DNA of 64,000 bases, from contig NZ_CP132942.1 of NCBI RefSeq assembly GCF_040359615.1, forward strand, positions 124,001-188,000. Direction: 5' to 3'. This DNA comes from Tunturibacter psychrotolerans (GTDB lineage Bacteria; Acidobacteriota; Terriglobia; Terriglobales; Acidobacteriaceae). The position numbers were made by a program, and so were the translations under genes. The notes beneath the pieces are model-generated. The model made no database searches. It was not told where the DNA came from and saw only the letters and a list, made by a program, of their open reading frames with translations. Positions 15,423 to 25,645 of this stretch are shown here, one piece after another (position 1 is the first letter of the stretch; each line of letters opens with the position of its first letter).

Positions 15423-17462
15423 TTACGCCAGGTGAATGGCAGTGATGATGAGGTCGATAATCTTGATCCCGAGAAAAGGAGCTACAAGGCCACCGACACC
15501 ATAGATAAACAGATTGCGCTGCAACAACGCCTCCGCCGACATAGCCTTATAACCAACGCCCCGCAGAGCCAGCGGAATCAAGCCGACAATAATCAGAGCA
15601 TTGAAGATCACCGCAGAGAGAATTGCGGACTCCGGTGTCTTCAGGTGCATGATGTTCAGCGCATTCAACACCGGGAACGTCGCCGCAAACATCGCGGGAA
15701 TAATCGCAAAGTATTTCGCAACGTCGTTCGCAATCGAGAACGTAGTCAGCGCGCCACGAGTCATCAGCAACTGCTTGCCGATCTCCACAATCTCGATCAG
15801 CTTCGTCGGGTTCGAGTCGAGATCGACCATATTTCCCGCCTCCTTCGCCGCCTGCGTTCCGGTGTTCATCGCAACACCCACGTCGGCCTGAGCAAGCGCA
15901 GGAGCATCGTTCGTACCGTCGCCTGTCATCGCGACCAGTTTGCCTTCAGCCTGCTCGCGGCGAATGAGGTCCATCTTGTCCTTCGGCTTCGCCTCTGCCA
16001 GAAAGTCGTCAACTCCTGCCTCGCGCGCGATAGCCGCCGCAGTCAGAGGATTGTCCCCCGTAATCATGATCGTCCGAATCCCCATCGACCGAAGCTGCGC
16101 AAACCGCTCCTTCATCCCGCCCTTCACAATGTCCTTCAGGTGGATCACACCCAGCGCCTGCCGATTCTCAGCCACCACCAGCGGCGTCCCCCCGCTGCGA
16201 GCAACCGTCTCAACCGCCGCCCGAACCTCATCCGGCAAACTTCCTCCGTTCTCTTTCAAAAACGCAGCGATAGCATCCGTCGAACCCTTCCGAATAATTC
16301 GCCCATCAAGGTTCACGCCCGACATTCTCGTCACCGCGCTGAACGGCACAAACTCCGCCTGCAACTCGCTCAACTCTCGTCCGCGAAGACCATACAATTC
16401 CTTCGCCAAGACCACAATGCTTCGTCCTTCCGGTGTCTCATCCGGAAGCGAAGACAACTGTGCTGCATCTGCAAGCTGATCCTTGCTCACACCAGGCGCA
16501 GGTATAAACTCAGCAGCCTGACGATTGCCCAGCGTAATCGTTCCCGTCTTGTCTAACAGAAGTGTGTTTACATCACCAGCTGCTTCCACAGCTCGCCCAG
16601 ACATCGCCAGCACATTGTGCTGAACCAGACGATCCATCCCAGCAATCCCAATCGCCGAGAGCAAGCCGCCGATCGTCGTCGGAATGAGACACACCAGCAA
16701 CGAGATCAGCACAAACACCGTCTGCGGCGCATTGGAATAGATCGCAATAGGCTGAAGCGTCACGACTGCAAGCAGGAAGATGATCGTCAACCCGGCAAGC
16801 AGGATATTCAGAGCGATCTCGTTCGGCGTCTTCTGTCGCTCGGCACCCTCAACCAGCGCAATCATACGATCAAGGAACGTCTCGCCAGGATTCGACGTGA
16901 TCCTCACCTTGATCTGGTCCGACAACACCCGCGTTCCACCCGTCACCGCCGACCGGTCTCCACCAGCCTCCCGAATTACCGGCGCAGACTCACCCGTAAT
17001 CGCCGACTCATCCACCGAAGCAACGCCCTCTATCACTTCGCCATCGCCGGGAATCATATTACCGGCAACAACGAGAACCTGATCCCCGGCTCGCAGATGC
17101 GAACTGGGGACCTCCTCCGTGCTTCCATCCGTGCGAAGCCGCACTGCGGTCGTCTCCGACTTTGCACGCCGTAGCGCGTCTGCCTGGGCCTTTCCGCGGC
17201 CCTCCGCCATCGCCTCGGCAAAGTTTGCGAACAGCACCGTAAACCAAAGCCACAGCGTAATCTGCAAATCGAATTGAAACGAACCGCGATGCGACAAAGT
17301 ATCGCGAAGCAGATAGATCGTAGTAATCACGCTGCCGATCTCAACGACGAACATGACCGGGTTCTTCATCATCGTGCGCGGGCTCAGCTTGACTAGAGCG
17401 TCAATCAACGCGCGACGTACAATTTTGGTGTCCCATAAGGAGCGTTTGCGGGTATTTGCCAT
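15423..17462 (-). CDS. kdpB: Potassium-transporting P-type ATPase subunit KdpB
   Basis: A 679-residue P-type ATPase that energises K+ uptake by KdpFABC. It shows the TGES-type actuator motif (ITGESAPV), the phosphorylation motif DKTGTIT near residue 305, the KGST nucleotide-binding block and the hinge motifs [14 protein letters not shown] and [16 protein letters not shown]. Seven hydrophobic segments are apparent. Length is that of the family (E. coli 682). It lies between kdpA and kdpC in one transcription unit; a GAGAAAAG-type RBS precedes the ATG. Confidence 0.98.
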   Translation of the reverse strand: MANTRKRSLWDTKIVRRALIDALVKLSPRTMMKNPVMFVVEIGSVITTIYLLRDTLSHRGSFQFDLQITLWLWFTVLFANFAEAMAEGRGKAQADALRRAKSETTAVRLRTDGSTEEVPSSHLRAGDQVLVVAGNMIPGDGEVIEGVASVDESAITGESAPVIREAGGDRSAVTGGTRVLSDQIKVRITSNPGETFLDRMIALVEGAERQKTPNEIALNILLAGLTIIFLLAVVTLQPIAIYSNAPQTVFVLISLLVCLIPTTIGGLLSAIGIAGMDRLVQHNVLAMSGRAVEAAGDVNTLLLDKTGTITLGNRQAAEFIPAPGVSKDQLADAAQLSSLPDETPEGRSIVVLAKELYGLRGRELSELQAEFVPFSAVTRMSGVNLDGRIIRKGSTDAIAAFLKENGGSLPDEVRAAVETVARSGGTPLVVAENRQALGVIHLKDIVKGGMKERFAQLRSMGIRTIMITGDNPLTAAAIAREAGVDDFLAEAKPKDKMDLIRREQAEGKLVAMTGDGTNDAPALAQADVGVAMNTGTQAAKEAGNMVDLDSNPTKLIEIVEIGKQLLMTRGALTTFSIANDVAKYFAIIPAMFAATFPVLNALNIMHLKTPESAILSAVIFNALIIVGLIPLALRGVGYKAMSAEALLQRNLFIYGVGGLVAPFLGIKIIDLIITAIHLA

Positions 17463-17487
17463 TGTTTGTCTGCTTTTCTCTTCTGGA

Positions 17488-19263
17488 CTAGAAGCTTTTG
17501 CCAGCGTGCATCAGTAAGTGCTCAAGAATAGGACCGAGCGAGAGTGCGGGGAAGAAGGTAAGTGCCCCCACAATGACAACCACACCCACCAACAACACTG
17601 TAAAGAGGGGTGTATGCACAGGGAAGGTTCCTAGAGATGGCGGAACAAGCTTCTTCTTCGCGAGACTGCCCGCGATAGCAAGCATCGGAACGATCATCAG
17701 GAATCGGCCGATCAACATCGCTGCGGCCAACGACAGGTTGTACCAGTGAGTATTCGCATTGAGCCCTGCGAAAGCAGATCCGTTATTTCCAGTCGCCGAG
17801 GTGTAGGCGTAAAGAATCTCCGAAAGACCGTGCGGCCCGGCGTTCGCAAGGGAAGAGAGCCCAAGATTCGGCATCATGAGCGCCACTGCTGAAAAACCAA
17901 GGATCGAAAGCGGAAAAATGAGCACGTACAGCATGGCCATCTTCACGTCATAGGATTCGATCTTTTTTCCTAAATATTCGGGTGTGCGCCCCACCATCAA
18001 CCCGGCAATAAAGACAGCCAGGACGACGAAGATCAGCATGCCATAGAGTCCGGCTCCCACACCACCGAAGATCACCTCACCCAGCATGATGTTAACCATC
18101 GGGACCAGACCACCCAGCGGCATGAAGGAATCGTGCGTCGAGTTCACAGCACCGCAACTGGCGTCAGTTGTTACAGTCGCAAACAAAGCAGAATTGGCGA
18201 CGCCGAAACGTACCTCTTTGCCTTCCATATTGCCGCCGGCCTGCGTTAACGAAGCACGCTGGTCGACTGAGTGGAGGAGTGGGTTCGACTGCGCCTCTGC
18301 GTAGTACGCCACGAATACGCCAACAAGAAAGAGTACAGCCATCGCAGCAAACACAGCCCAGCCATGCTTCGGCGCTCGCGTCATCCGTCCTAGAGTGACT
18401 GTTAGCCCAGCAGGTATCACAAAGATTGAGAACATCTGCATTAGGTTAGAGAGCGGAGTAGGGTTCTCAAATGGGTGAGCGCTGTTTGCATTGAAAAAAC
18501 CTCCCCCGTTTGTTCCAAGCATTTTGATCGCCTCTTGCGAAGCAACCGGGCCTTGAGCAATGCTCTGCGTCGTCAGGGTCTGCGTCACTGTCTTACCATC
18601 TGCACCGGTCGCGGTTGTAGTCTGCGACTGCACAAGCTTTGCCTGATCGTAAGGACGAAGATTCTGCACTACACCTTGAGAGATCAGCAGCAGTGAATAG
18701 ATTAGACAGCCAGGCAACAACACCCATAAGGATGCGCGTGTTGCGTCGACCCAGAAATTTCCTAGAGTTTTCGACTCTCGTCTTGCAATTCCTCGAATTA
18801 GCGCAACGGCCAATGCCATACCGGCGGCCGCTGAAAAGAAGTTATGGTAAGCAAGCGTGAGCATCTGGGTCAGATAGCTCATTGTCGTCTCAGGCACATA
18901 CGACTGCCAGTTCGTATTCGTCGTAAAAGAGGCCGCGGTGTTCAACGCAAGATCTGGAGCCACAGCCGCGAGATGCTGAGGGTTGAGAGGCAACAACTGC
19001 TGCAGGCGCTCAATTGCATAAGTTGCAAGCATCGTGACCAGACTGAAGAGCAGCATGACAACCGCATACTCAGTCCATGCCATCTCATGGGTTTCCTCGA
19101 CGCCGGTCAGCCGATAAATCAGTCGCTCGATCGGGCGAAAGATAACATCTGCCCGGGTCCGTTCATGCTCGAAGACGCGAGCCATATACAAACCCAGAGG
19201 CTTTGCACAGACCAGCACCAGTGCAAAAAAGAAGAAAATCTGAAACCAACCGTTCGCTGTCAT
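17488..19263 (-). CDS. kdpA: Potassium-transporting ATPase subunit KdpA
   Basis: The channel-like K+-translocating subunit, 591 residues, slightly longer than the E. coli protein (557) because of loop insertions such as the 190-250 region. Selectivity-filter loops of the four repeats are visible: [28 protein letters not shown], the [11 protein letters not shown] loop and [21 protein letters not shown] lies 8 bp before the ATG. It follows kdpF by 15 bp and precedes kdpB. Confidence 0.97.
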   Translation of the reverse strand: MTANGWFQIFFFFALVLVCAKPLGLYMARVFEHERTRADVIFRPIERLIYRLTGVEETHEMAWTEYAVVMLLFSLVTMLATYAIERLQQLLPLNPQHLAAVAPDLALNTAASFTTNTNWQSYVPETTMSYLTQMLTLAYHNFFSAAAGMALAVALIRGIARRESKTLGNFWVDATRASLWVLLPGCLIYSLLLISQGVVQNLRPYDQAKLVQSQTTTATGADGKTVTQTLTTQSIAQGPVASQEAIKMLGTNGGGFFNANSAHPFENPTPLSNLMQMFSIFVIPAGLTVTLGRMTRAPKHGWAVFAAMAVLFLVGVFVAYYAEAQSNPLLHSVDQRASLTQAGGNMEGKEVRFGVANSALFATVTTDASCGAVNSTHDSFMPLGGLVPMVNIMLGEVIFGGVGAGLYGMLIFVVLAVFIAGLMVGRTPEYLGKKIESYDVKMAMLYVLIFPLSILGFSAVALMMPNLGLSSLANAGPHGLSEILYAYTSATGNNGSAFAGLNANTHWYNLSLAAAMLIGRFLMIVPMLAIAGSLAKKKLVPPSLGTFPVHTPLFTVLLVGVVVIVGALTFFPALSLGPILEHLLMHAGKSF

Positions 19264-19278
19264 GATAACTACTTCCTC

Positions 19279-19365
19279 TTAAAACTTTTCAGGGCGCAGC
19301 AGCGCATACACCAGATAGATCAGTAACGATAGGGTTACAAGGCCAAGCAGCAATGTCTCGATCAT
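19279..19365 (-). CDS. kdpF: KdpF small subunit of the K+ ATPase
   Basis: A 28-residue single-helix peptide that reads MIETLLLGLVTLSLLIYLVY followed by ALLRPEKF. The hydrophobic helix followed by a YALLRPE-type end is the signature of KdpF, which sits at the KdpA/KdpB interface and stabilises the complex. AAGGAG lies 8 bp before the ATG. It lies directly ahead of kdpA, and its start codon overlaps the stop of the preceding small ORF (ATGA). Too short for automatic gene calling. Confidence 0.93.
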   Translation of the reverse strand: MIETLLLGLVTLSLLIYLVYALLRPEKF

Positions 19366-19466
19366 CCCTGCTTCTCCTTGATCCCCAACCGATCACACCC
19401 CATCGTGTAGCTGATCGCGACCAGGAAAAACAGCACGCTGGCACCTATACATCCCAAATCCCACAT
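19362..19466 (-). CDS. Small membrane peptide at the head of the kdp operon
   Basis: A 34-residue ORF: MWDLGCIGASVLFFLVAISY then TMGCDRLGIKEKQG. It has one transmembrane helix (about residues 5-22), then a Cys and a charged tail. A strong GGAGG lies 7 bp upstream of the ATG, and its TGA overlaps the kdpF ATG, so it is translationally coupled to the potassium pump. I do not know a named family; the YxxGCDRL end resembles small ORFs I have seen before kdp genes in other bacteria, but that is recollection. A fifth, accessory subunit or an assembly factor is a reasonable guess. Confidence 0.7.
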   Translation of the reverse strand: MWDLGCIGASVLFFLVAISYTMGCDRLGIKEKQG

Positions 19467-19878
19467 GGTCCTGCCTCCAACCGGAAGTCTTACGTCCTAA
19501 TCCACCACAGAGTCTCGATCAGTCACCAAAATTGAGCCACCTGCACAGGACGAAAACTTCGCGCTTCCGCACGTCGTCCTTATTCAAGCAGCCGACACAT
19601 AAAGAAAGTGTAGAAAGCTCGTAAAGAAGTCGTATGTGGTGCGGAGCCTGACAACCACAGCCATCTGATCGCGTTTGTCAAAGCCTTCGGCCTTGACCGC
19701 ACTCACCTGGGCAACTGTCGCGTGCTGGGGCCCCAGGATCTTTGAGATCGCACTAGTTAGGTCCTTTATCACTTGCTGCAATTGACTTGTGCATTTGAAT
19801 CTGAGCAGCTCCCGCGATGAGCCCGGTCGATCGCCTACGCGCTCCCATCAACGCCGTCCGGTCTATATCCGCTCGCCA
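19467..19878. other. 412-bp region upstream of the kdp operon
   Basis: Should hold the kdp promoter (minus strand). No clear -35/-10 pair and no recognisable c-di-AMP riboswitch could be made out by eye. A 65-codon frame at 19584-19781 on the minus strand starts with TTG, lacks an RBS and matches nothing I recognise; it may be a gene remnant. Confidence 0.4.
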
Positions 19879-20739
19879 CTACGGAACTCGATCGGGCTGA
19901 TTATTCAGCTTTAGCTGCTCCCGCAATAGATCATCAACATCGCCGATTTTTTCCGTGAGAAGATTCAACTTGCTCGATAGGTTTTGGATCTCGGATTCAG
20001 CACGAAGATTCACGTCATAGTCCAACTCGCCACGCACTCTGTCTTTCGTGTCCTGACGATTTTGGCTCATCATAATCACCGGTGCCTGGATAGCTGCCAG
20101 CATCGACAGAAACAAATTGAGCAAAATAAATGGATAGGGGTCCCACGCTCTCCCCTTCAAGGCCACATTTGCGGAAGCATAAATTGAAAGCGCAACTCCG
20201 AATAAGATGATGAAGGTCCAGGACCCACCGAATCGCGCGACAGAGTCGGCGATGCGGTCTCCAAAGCCCATCTCCTCTTCGATCACTTCATTCGAGTTTC
20301 GGCTGACTCGAAGCCGTATCAGCGCTTGTGACGCATGAAATTGACGGCTTACGACAGTTAGCATATCCATTCCCGCCATCGGCTTCTGCTGCAACAATGC
20401 AGCGATATCGTCGCGGCTCACTTGGACACAGGTTGTCTCTTCCATCGCCAGCGCCGTGGTTTGATGTGGTGTATCTTCAAGCATCGAGGCAAAGCCGAAA
20501 AACTCGCCATCGCGCGGTTCATCCACGAGCACCTCCTGATGATCCCGGTCTACCGTTGTCACCCGCACTGCGCCTGACATCATCACATACGCATGTCTTC
20601 CGGGTTCGTCCAGCTTGTAGATGCGTTGCCGCGCAGCAAACTTTTTAATCTGAACTTGCGCTGCCAAAACCGCTATCTCTTCGTCGTCAAGCAGCGCAAA
20701 CAGAGGTATCTGTCTTAGTTCTTCCGCCTTGCAAGCCAT
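19879..20739 (-). CDS. Cyclic-nucleotide-binding / DUF1003 membrane protein
   Basis: A 286-residue fusion. Residues about 8-125 form a cNMP-binding (Crp-like) beta-roll: FAARQRIYKLDEPGRHAYVM, then DGEFFGFASMLEDTPHQTTA, matching the phosphate-binding cassette region although the canonical Arg is not obvious. Residues about 155-265 are a DUF1003 domain with two transmembrane helices (SWTFIILFGVALSIYA, YPFILLNLFLSMLAAI) and the conserved AIQAPVIMMSQNRQ. The C-terminus is probably a coiled coil (LSSKLNLLTEKIGDVDDLL). There is no DNA-binding domain, so it is likely a membrane sensor rather than a transcription factor. It is a single gene between kdp and the efflux operon; RBS GAGGTGA 9 bp before ATG. 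Confidence 0.88.
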   Translation of the reverse strand: MACKAEELRQIPLFALLDDEEIAVLAAQVQIKKFAARQRIYKLDEPGRHAYVMMSGAVRVTTVDRDHQEVLVDEPRDGEFFGFASMLEDTPHQTTALAMEETTCVQVSRDDIAALLQQKPMAGMDMLTVVSRQFHASQALIRLRVSRNSNEVIEEEMGFGDRIADSVARFGGSWTFIILFGVALSIYASANVALKGRAWDPYPFILLNLFLSMLAAIQAPVIMMSQNRQDTKDRVRGELDYDVNLRAESEIQNLSSKLNLLTEKIGDVDDLLREQLKLNNQPDRVP

Positions 20740-20903
20740 GATGGTTCACCTCATTTGGATCCTGTGCTATTTTGCACGCGAAACATGCACTCGACATATT
20801 ATCTTTGTCTCAGTCGCTCTCAAAAGAGCGTATAGCGCTCCACAGCGAGAACTCTGGAAGAGGGACGGCTCAAAGTAAATTCAAATCGACAGCACCCGGG
20901 TCA

Positions 20904-22319
20904 TCATCCGGCAATCGGCAATCGAAGTTCAGCCCGGCACCCACCGTGACCACCCCTGCGGTTCGCCAGTTGCACCGATCCTCGATGCGCCTGAGCAATC
21001 TGCTGCGCGAGAACCAAACCAATTCCAGTTCCACCCGGCTTGGTCGTATAAAACGGAACGAACAGGTTGTTCGGGTTGGTCAGCCCCGGGCCGTTGTCCA
21101 GTACCTCGATAATGACCTCTGAGCCTGCAGTACCCCACACGATTTCTACGTGTGGTTCACCCTCACCAATCTCATCTGGACTCAGCGCAGCGTCGGCCGC
21201 ATTGCGTACTAGATTAATCAGTGCCTGTTCAATATGGTCAGCATCCACCTGCACCACAACATCTGCCGCTCCTTCAACGGTCACGACGACCCGCCTCTCC
21301 AACAGCGCGACCCTTTGCGCCAAGGCCGCTACCGACACTGACGCCAGTCGGGGCGCCGGCAGCCCCATCAACTGCCGATATGCCTGCAGAAACCGATTCA
21401 GCGACTCCGCACGATTCTCGATGACCTCGAGGCCTCGCTCAAAGTCGGCACTTTCCCCAGGTGCATTGTTCAACGTAGCGATCCGTCCACGCAGACTCCC
21501 AGCGATCGACTTGATGGGCGTCAACGAATTGTTGATCTCGTGACCCAGAACGCGAATCAACCTCTCCCAGGCGAGTCGCTCCTCTTCCCTTAATGCAGCG
21601 CTCACATCCGACAGCACGAACAGCGTATGCGGAATGCCGCGAAGCCGGAAGCCTGTTCTTTTCACCACCCACCGCACCGACTGCTGCCCGCTCCCCAGAG
21701 ACATCACGTCCTCGTCCGCTACCTCGAGTAGCTGTGCCAGATTCAACTCCGCTGCTGTGTGCCCAAGCGCTATCTGTACTTGCAACCGGAATGCGTTCTC
21801 CCCCGCTGCATTCAGAAGCTTCAATCTTCCCTCGGGATCGAACGCTAACACCGGAGATTGCATCGAATCCATCACGCGCTCGACCAGCGCCATGGCCTCT
21901 AATGCGCCCGCACGTTGCGCCTGCAGCATTCCCGCAAGTCGATTGATCTCAAGCGCCAGGTCGCCCATCGCATCATTTCTCCTACCTCCCCTGGCCCTGA
22001 AAGAAAAATCGTCCTCCCGCAACGCTGCCACCACGTTCGCCAGCGTCTGCAGCGGCCGAATGATCTGCTCCATCAGAACGGATACAGCAAAAGCCCATCC
22101 AAGCGTGAGGCCAAGCAAAACGATAATCTGCAGAAGAGTCTCGACTGAATGTTGTCGTAGCTGAAGCCAGCACAGAAGCAGCAGCAACAGCCCAGGAAGA
22201 TAGAGCCACAGGCGCAGTCTCTTTTCAAAACTCAGCCGTCGTGCCGATCTCCCCAGCGGCATACGGGTCCGCCTCACGCTACCGCCGGATATCTCCTCAT
22301 CTGGATCTTCAGAGACCAT
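20904..22319 (-). CDS. Sensor histidine kinase (NtrY/AtoS-like)
   Basis: About 471 residues from the chosen ATG; an in-frame GTG 27 bp upstream is possible but has a poorer context. Two transmembrane helices (LWLYLPGLLLLLLCWLQL and LLQIIVLLGLTLGWAFAV) with almost no periplasmic loop, then HAMP, a PAS-like domain (VMDSMQSPVLAFDPEG), a HisKA box (VLGHEINNSLTPIKSI, His the phosphorylation site) and HATPase motifs (N box LINLVRNAADA, G1 DNGPGL, G2 GGTGIGL). It probably senses a membrane or cytoplasmic signal and phosphorylates the regulator encoded just upstream, whose 3' end it overlaps by 11 bp. Last gene of the efflux operon. Confidence 0.93.
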   Translation of the reverse strand: MVSEDPDEEISGGSVRRTRMPLGRSARRLSFEKRLRLWLYLPGLLLLLLCWLQLRQHSVETLLQIIVLLGLTLGWAFAVSVLMEQIIRPLQTLANVVAALREDDFSFRARGGRRNDAMGDLALEINRLAGMLQAQRAGALEAMALVERVMDSMQSPVLAFDPEGRLKLLNAAGENAFRLQVQIALGHTAAELNLAQLLEVADEDVMSLGSGQQSVRWVVKRTGFRLRGIPHTLFVLSDVSAALREEERLAWERLIRVLGHEINNSLTPIKSIAGSLRGRIATLNNAPGESADFERGLEVIENRAESLNRFLQAYRQLMGLPAPRLASVSVAALAQRVALLERRVVVTVEGAADVVVQVDADHIEQALINLVRNAADAALSPDEIGEGEPHVEIVWGTAGSEVIIEVLDNGPGLTNPNNLFVPFYTTKPGGTGIGLVLAQQIAQAHRGSVQLANRRGGHGGCRAELRLPIAG

Positions 22320-23712
22320 ATTTCTCGATACGGCGATAAAGCGCACCTCTGCTCAATCCAAGCGCATCAGCCGCATGGCTCACATTACCACCTGCACGGG
22401 CGAGCGCCTTGCGAATCAAGATTGCCTCGACTGACTCAAGGCTCATCTCATCCATGCTCTGTGCCCCTCCCCGCTGCGTATTTAACCCCAGGTCCGCGGG
22501 TTCAATATGCACTCCCCGCGCCATCAGAACCGCGCGTTCGATCGTATGGTCGAGCTCGCGCACATTACCCGGCCAGCCGTACTGCAGCATCATCTGCAGT
22601 GCAGCCGGCTCCAGCCCCTGAATCGGTCTGCGATAACGTGCAGCATATCGTGCCATAAAGTGCCCGGCCAGTGGCGGTATGTCCTCACGCCGTTCCCGAA
22701 GCGGTGGCAGGCTTATTTCAACTGTGTTCAACCGAAACAACAGATCTTCACGGAACCGCCCGGCTGCACACTCTGCCCGCAGTTCTGCATTAGTTGCAGA
22801 GAGCATCCGTACATCTACCTTCTGCGTCTTTGAAGATCCTACGCGCTCCAGTTCTCCCGTCTCTAACACTCGAAGCAGCTTCGCCTGCTGCCGAACCGGA
22901 ATATTCGCAATCTCATCAAGAAAAAGCGTTCCCCCGCTCGCCAGTTCAAATCGTCCGATGCGATCTGCACGAGCGTCAGTAAAAGCGCCCTTCACATGTC
23001 CGAACAGCTCACTCTCGAACGTCCCCTCAGGCAACGCTCCCGTGTTCACAGCGACAAGTGTTCTCTCCGCACGCGAAGACAACCGATGCAGGGTCTGCGC
23101 CACAATTTCTTTCCCCGTGCCATGCTCGCCCGTAATCAACACATTCGCATCCGATGGACCCACCCGAGCCATCGTCTCCAGCACAGGTCGCATCGAAGCC
23201 GCAGCTGCAATGAAATCCGGAGCTCCGGGTGCCCGCAGGATCCGATTCTCCGCCTCCAACCACCGCATTTTCTTCTGACTGCGATGCAACTCCATTTGAG
23301 TACGCAGAATACTCAGCAGCCGCGCATTCTCCCACGGCTTCTGAATGAAATCTCCCGCACCACGGCGCATCGCTTCCACCGCAAGATCAATGTTGCCCCA
23401 CGCCGTCATTACCACGACCGGAAGCTGCGCATCGATCTCCTTAACTCTCGCCACCAGATCCAGTCCCTCCTGGCCAGAGGTCGTATCCCGCGTGTAATTA
23501 AGATCGATCAGCACGCCATCGAAGCTCTCATGCGCCAGGGCGTCGAGCACCAACGCCGGTGTTCGAACCATCTCCAACTGATAACCTTCCGGCTTCAACA
23601 ATAGCCGGAGCGCCTCCAGTATATGGGGTTGATCATCCGCGATCAGGAGCCTGCACGACGCCTCTGCATCTTCCGCCCCCGATTCGTTCTTAACAATTCG
23701 CTCCGCCAGCAT
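22309..23712 (-). CDS. Sigma-54-dependent response regulator (NtrC/AtoC family)
   Basis: 467 residues from an ATG preceded by AGGAG; a GTG 30 bp further upstream would overlap tolC. Domains: receiver (about 20-140, acidic ADDQ, phospho-acceptor Asp in GVLIDLNYTRD, Lys in FIQKPW), AAA+ sigma-54 activator (about 160-395, Walker A GEHGTGKE, Walker B GGTLFLDE, sensor region WPGNVREL), and a C-terminal Fis-type HTH (GGNVSHAADALGLSRGALYRRI). The sigma-54-contacting loop reads GAFTDA instead of GAFTGA, a variant known in some family members. It should activate sigma-54 promoters, most likely that of this operon. It lies 19 bp after the TolC gene. Confidence 0.95.
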   Translation of the reverse strand: MLAERIVKNESGAEDAEASCRLLIADDQPHILEALRLLLKPEGYQLEMVRTPALVLDALAHESFDGVLIDLNYTRDTTSGQEGLDLVARVKEIDAQLPVVVMTAWGNIDLAVEAMRRGAGDFIQKPWENARLLSILRTQMELHRSQKKMRWLEAENRILRAPGAPDFIAAAASMRPVLETMARVGPSDANVLITGEHGTGKEIVAQTLHRLSSRAERTLVAVNTGALPEGTFESELFGHVKGAFTDARADRIGRFELASGGTLFLDEIANIPVRQQAKLLRVLETGELERVGSSKTQKVDVRMLSATNAELRAECAAGRFREDLLFRLNTVEISLPPLRERREDIPPLAGHFMARYAARYRRPIQGLEPAALQMMLQYGWPGNVRELDHTIERAVLMARGVHIEPADLGLNTQRGGAQSMDEMSLESVEAILIRKALARAGGNVSHAADALGLSRGALYRRIEKYGL

Positions 23713-23731
23713 GGTGACCTGCTCCTGCGCG

Positions 23732-25645
23732 CTACTGCCCACTAGGGGCGATGCCCGTCTTCGCTGATTCTATCGAAATATCGTTTGCTTCCAGCGTAGA
23801 ACCGACCGCGCGATCCACCTCAATCTTAGCCTTCTGATACGCCGTCATCGCTGCAACCAGCGTTGACTCCGCCGCTGCCAGATCGCGCCGCGCCGTCAGA
23901 GTCTGGTAGTTCGACCCCGCCCCTAGCTCCTGCTCCTTCGCGGTGATGTCAAAAGTCTTCTGTGCCAGATCGCGTCCTTTGCGGGCTGAAACCACCCGAG
24001 CCTCACTCTGCTCCAACGCATATTGAGCGTTCCGAACCTCGATGCGAATCTGCTTCTTCAACTGCTCCGACCGGAGCTCCGACTGCCTCGTCTCCAACTC
24101 AGCTCGATATTGGTCCGACTTCGCGACGCGATTGCGAAGCGGCACATTCACCGTCACACCAACATAATAGTCAGGAGCGCTATTGTTGAAGGCAGTTCTC
24201 AACGATCCGGCTAAGTCCGGTGGCGAAGTCGAGATCGTACCCGACGCAGGGTTCTGCAAACCCGCCAACCCCGAGCCTCCATAATACGCAGTCAAGGCGA
24301 CCGAAGGCAGCAATGCATTGCGCGCCGCATCACGGCTCAACCGTCTGTTTTCAAGATCGATATCTGACTCGCCCAACTCCAGTCTGTCCTTCAGCGCACG
24401 CGCCGTCATATCTTCAGTCGGACCCTGCGGGGTCGTGTCCGTCATCGCGCTCTGATCGGTCGGACGTACCGGCATCGCTTCTAAATTAGGATCGTCAAGG
24501 TTTTTCGTGAGCGCATTTTTTATTAGCAACTCCTGAAACTGCAAGGTCGTCTTCGCAATTGTCAGGTCCTGTTCGCGGCTCGCCTCTTCTGCCTCGTCCT
24601 TCATCACATCCATCGCAGGAATCGCCTGCAGTGCAAGTTGTTTGCGTCCGCTCTCCAGCGTCTGACGAGCAAATTCGAGCGACCGGCTCTTCACGCCTTC
24701 GTCCTCGTACGCGGCCACCAGATCCCAATACATATTCGCGATCTGCGTCACCGTCGTCACTACCTGCAATTTGAACGCCTCGTCCGAGATCCGCTGATTA
24801 TTCTTGGCGATCCGCAAAAATCGTAGGTTTGGCCCGAGGCCGAAACCTGCCAACAGCTGCTGCTGCAGCGCAATGTGATAGTAAGTGTTCAGCGCTGGGA
24901 CAAGAAAGCTCTCCGGACTGTTTGTCGTTCCACGGTTGTTGTCGAAGACCGCCGATATCGACGTCCCAGTCGGAAAGGCCTGCGTGTAGCCGATATTCCC
25001 CGTCGTTGTATTTTGCTGCAGCTCTGGAACTCCGTAAACGACGGTATTCGACAGTGGCTCCGCAAAGTGTTCGATACTGAAGGTCCCCGAAATCGCGGGA
25101 TCATACGAAGCAACGTTCGTACCCGCACCGAGGGTTGACGAGACAAGCCCGGATGCTCCAGAACCCGCACCGCCAGCACCCCCTGAAGTGCCTCCGGCTC
25201 CCGCTCCACTCGGCCCTGGACCGAAGCCGCCCACTCCACCACCAGGCGTATTCTGAACTACGCCCGTATTGACTCCGCGAAACGAACCGCCCGCCTGTGT
25301 GCGCAAAACATCGGCTGCCGCGATCGGAATATTGTATCGAGCGATCGCAATATCGAGATTGTTTTCAAGTGCCAGCGAGATCGCATCCTTCAAACTCAGT
25401 TCAAGCACACCATCTTTCACCAGAGCATCGATCCGCGGCGAGTTCGCCAGATTCGGCTTGGGAACCAGTGTGGCGCGGAACGAGTTCAACGGATTGTCGG
25501 AATGCGGAATATCCAGGCGCAACGCGGGCTGGGTCGCCGCAGGTACGGTCTGGGTAACGGTTGCCTGCTGCACCTGTGCCAACAAAGGCACCTCCAGCAA
25601 AACCAGCATGCTGAAGCAACGAAGCACTGAAGAACTCCCCTTCAC
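23732..25645 (-). CDS. TolC-family outer-membrane efflux protein
   Basis: A 637-residue TolC-like protein with a signal sequence (MLVLLEVPLLAQV). Two outer-membrane-efflux repeats are visible: LSLKDAISLALENNLDIAIA near residue 85, and the second half from about 400, with long helices (AELETRQSELRSEQLKKQIR, SARKGRDLAQKTFDITAKEQ). A glycine-rich insertion (about residues 130-170, runs such as GGTSGGAGGAGSG) is unusual and may be an external loop. It is expected to form the exit duct for the HlyD/ABC components in the same operon. The GTG start overlaps the ATPase stop (GTGA), showing coupling. Confidence 0.92.
   Translation of the reverse strand: MKGSSSVLRCFSMLVLLEVPLLAQVQQATVTQTVPAATQPALRLDIPHSDNPLNSFRATLVPKPNLANSPRIDALVKDGVLELSLKDAISLALENNLDIAIARYNIPIAAADVLRTQAGGSFRGVNTGVVQNTPGGGVGGFGPGPSGAGAGGTSGGAGGAGSGASGLVSSTLGAGTNVASYDPAISGTFSIEHFAEPLSNTVVYGVPELQQNTTTGNIGYTQAFPTGTSISAVFDNNRGTTNSPESFLVPALNTYYHIALQQQLLAGFGLGPNLRFLRIAKNNQRISDEAFKLQVVTTVTQIANMYWDLVAAYEDEGVKSRSLEFARQTLESGRKQLALQAIPAMDVMKDEAEEASREQDLTIAKTTLQFQELLIKNALTKNLDDPNLEAMPVRPTDQSAMTDTTPQGPTEDMTARALKDRLELGESDIDLENRRLSRDAARNALLPSVALTAYYGGSGLAGLQNPASGTISTSPPDLAGSLRTAFNNSAPDYYVGVTVNVPLRNRVAKSDQYRAELETRQSELRSEQLKKQIRIEVRNAQYALEQSEARVVSARKGRDLAQKTFDITAKEQELGAGSNYQTLTARRDLAAAESTLVAAMTAYQKAKIEVDRAVGSTLEANDISIESAKTGIAPSGQ

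Noticed and set aside
19584..19781. 65-codon open frame upstream of kdp
   Set aside because: TTG start, no RBS, no recognisable family; kept only as a remark in the intergenic entry.
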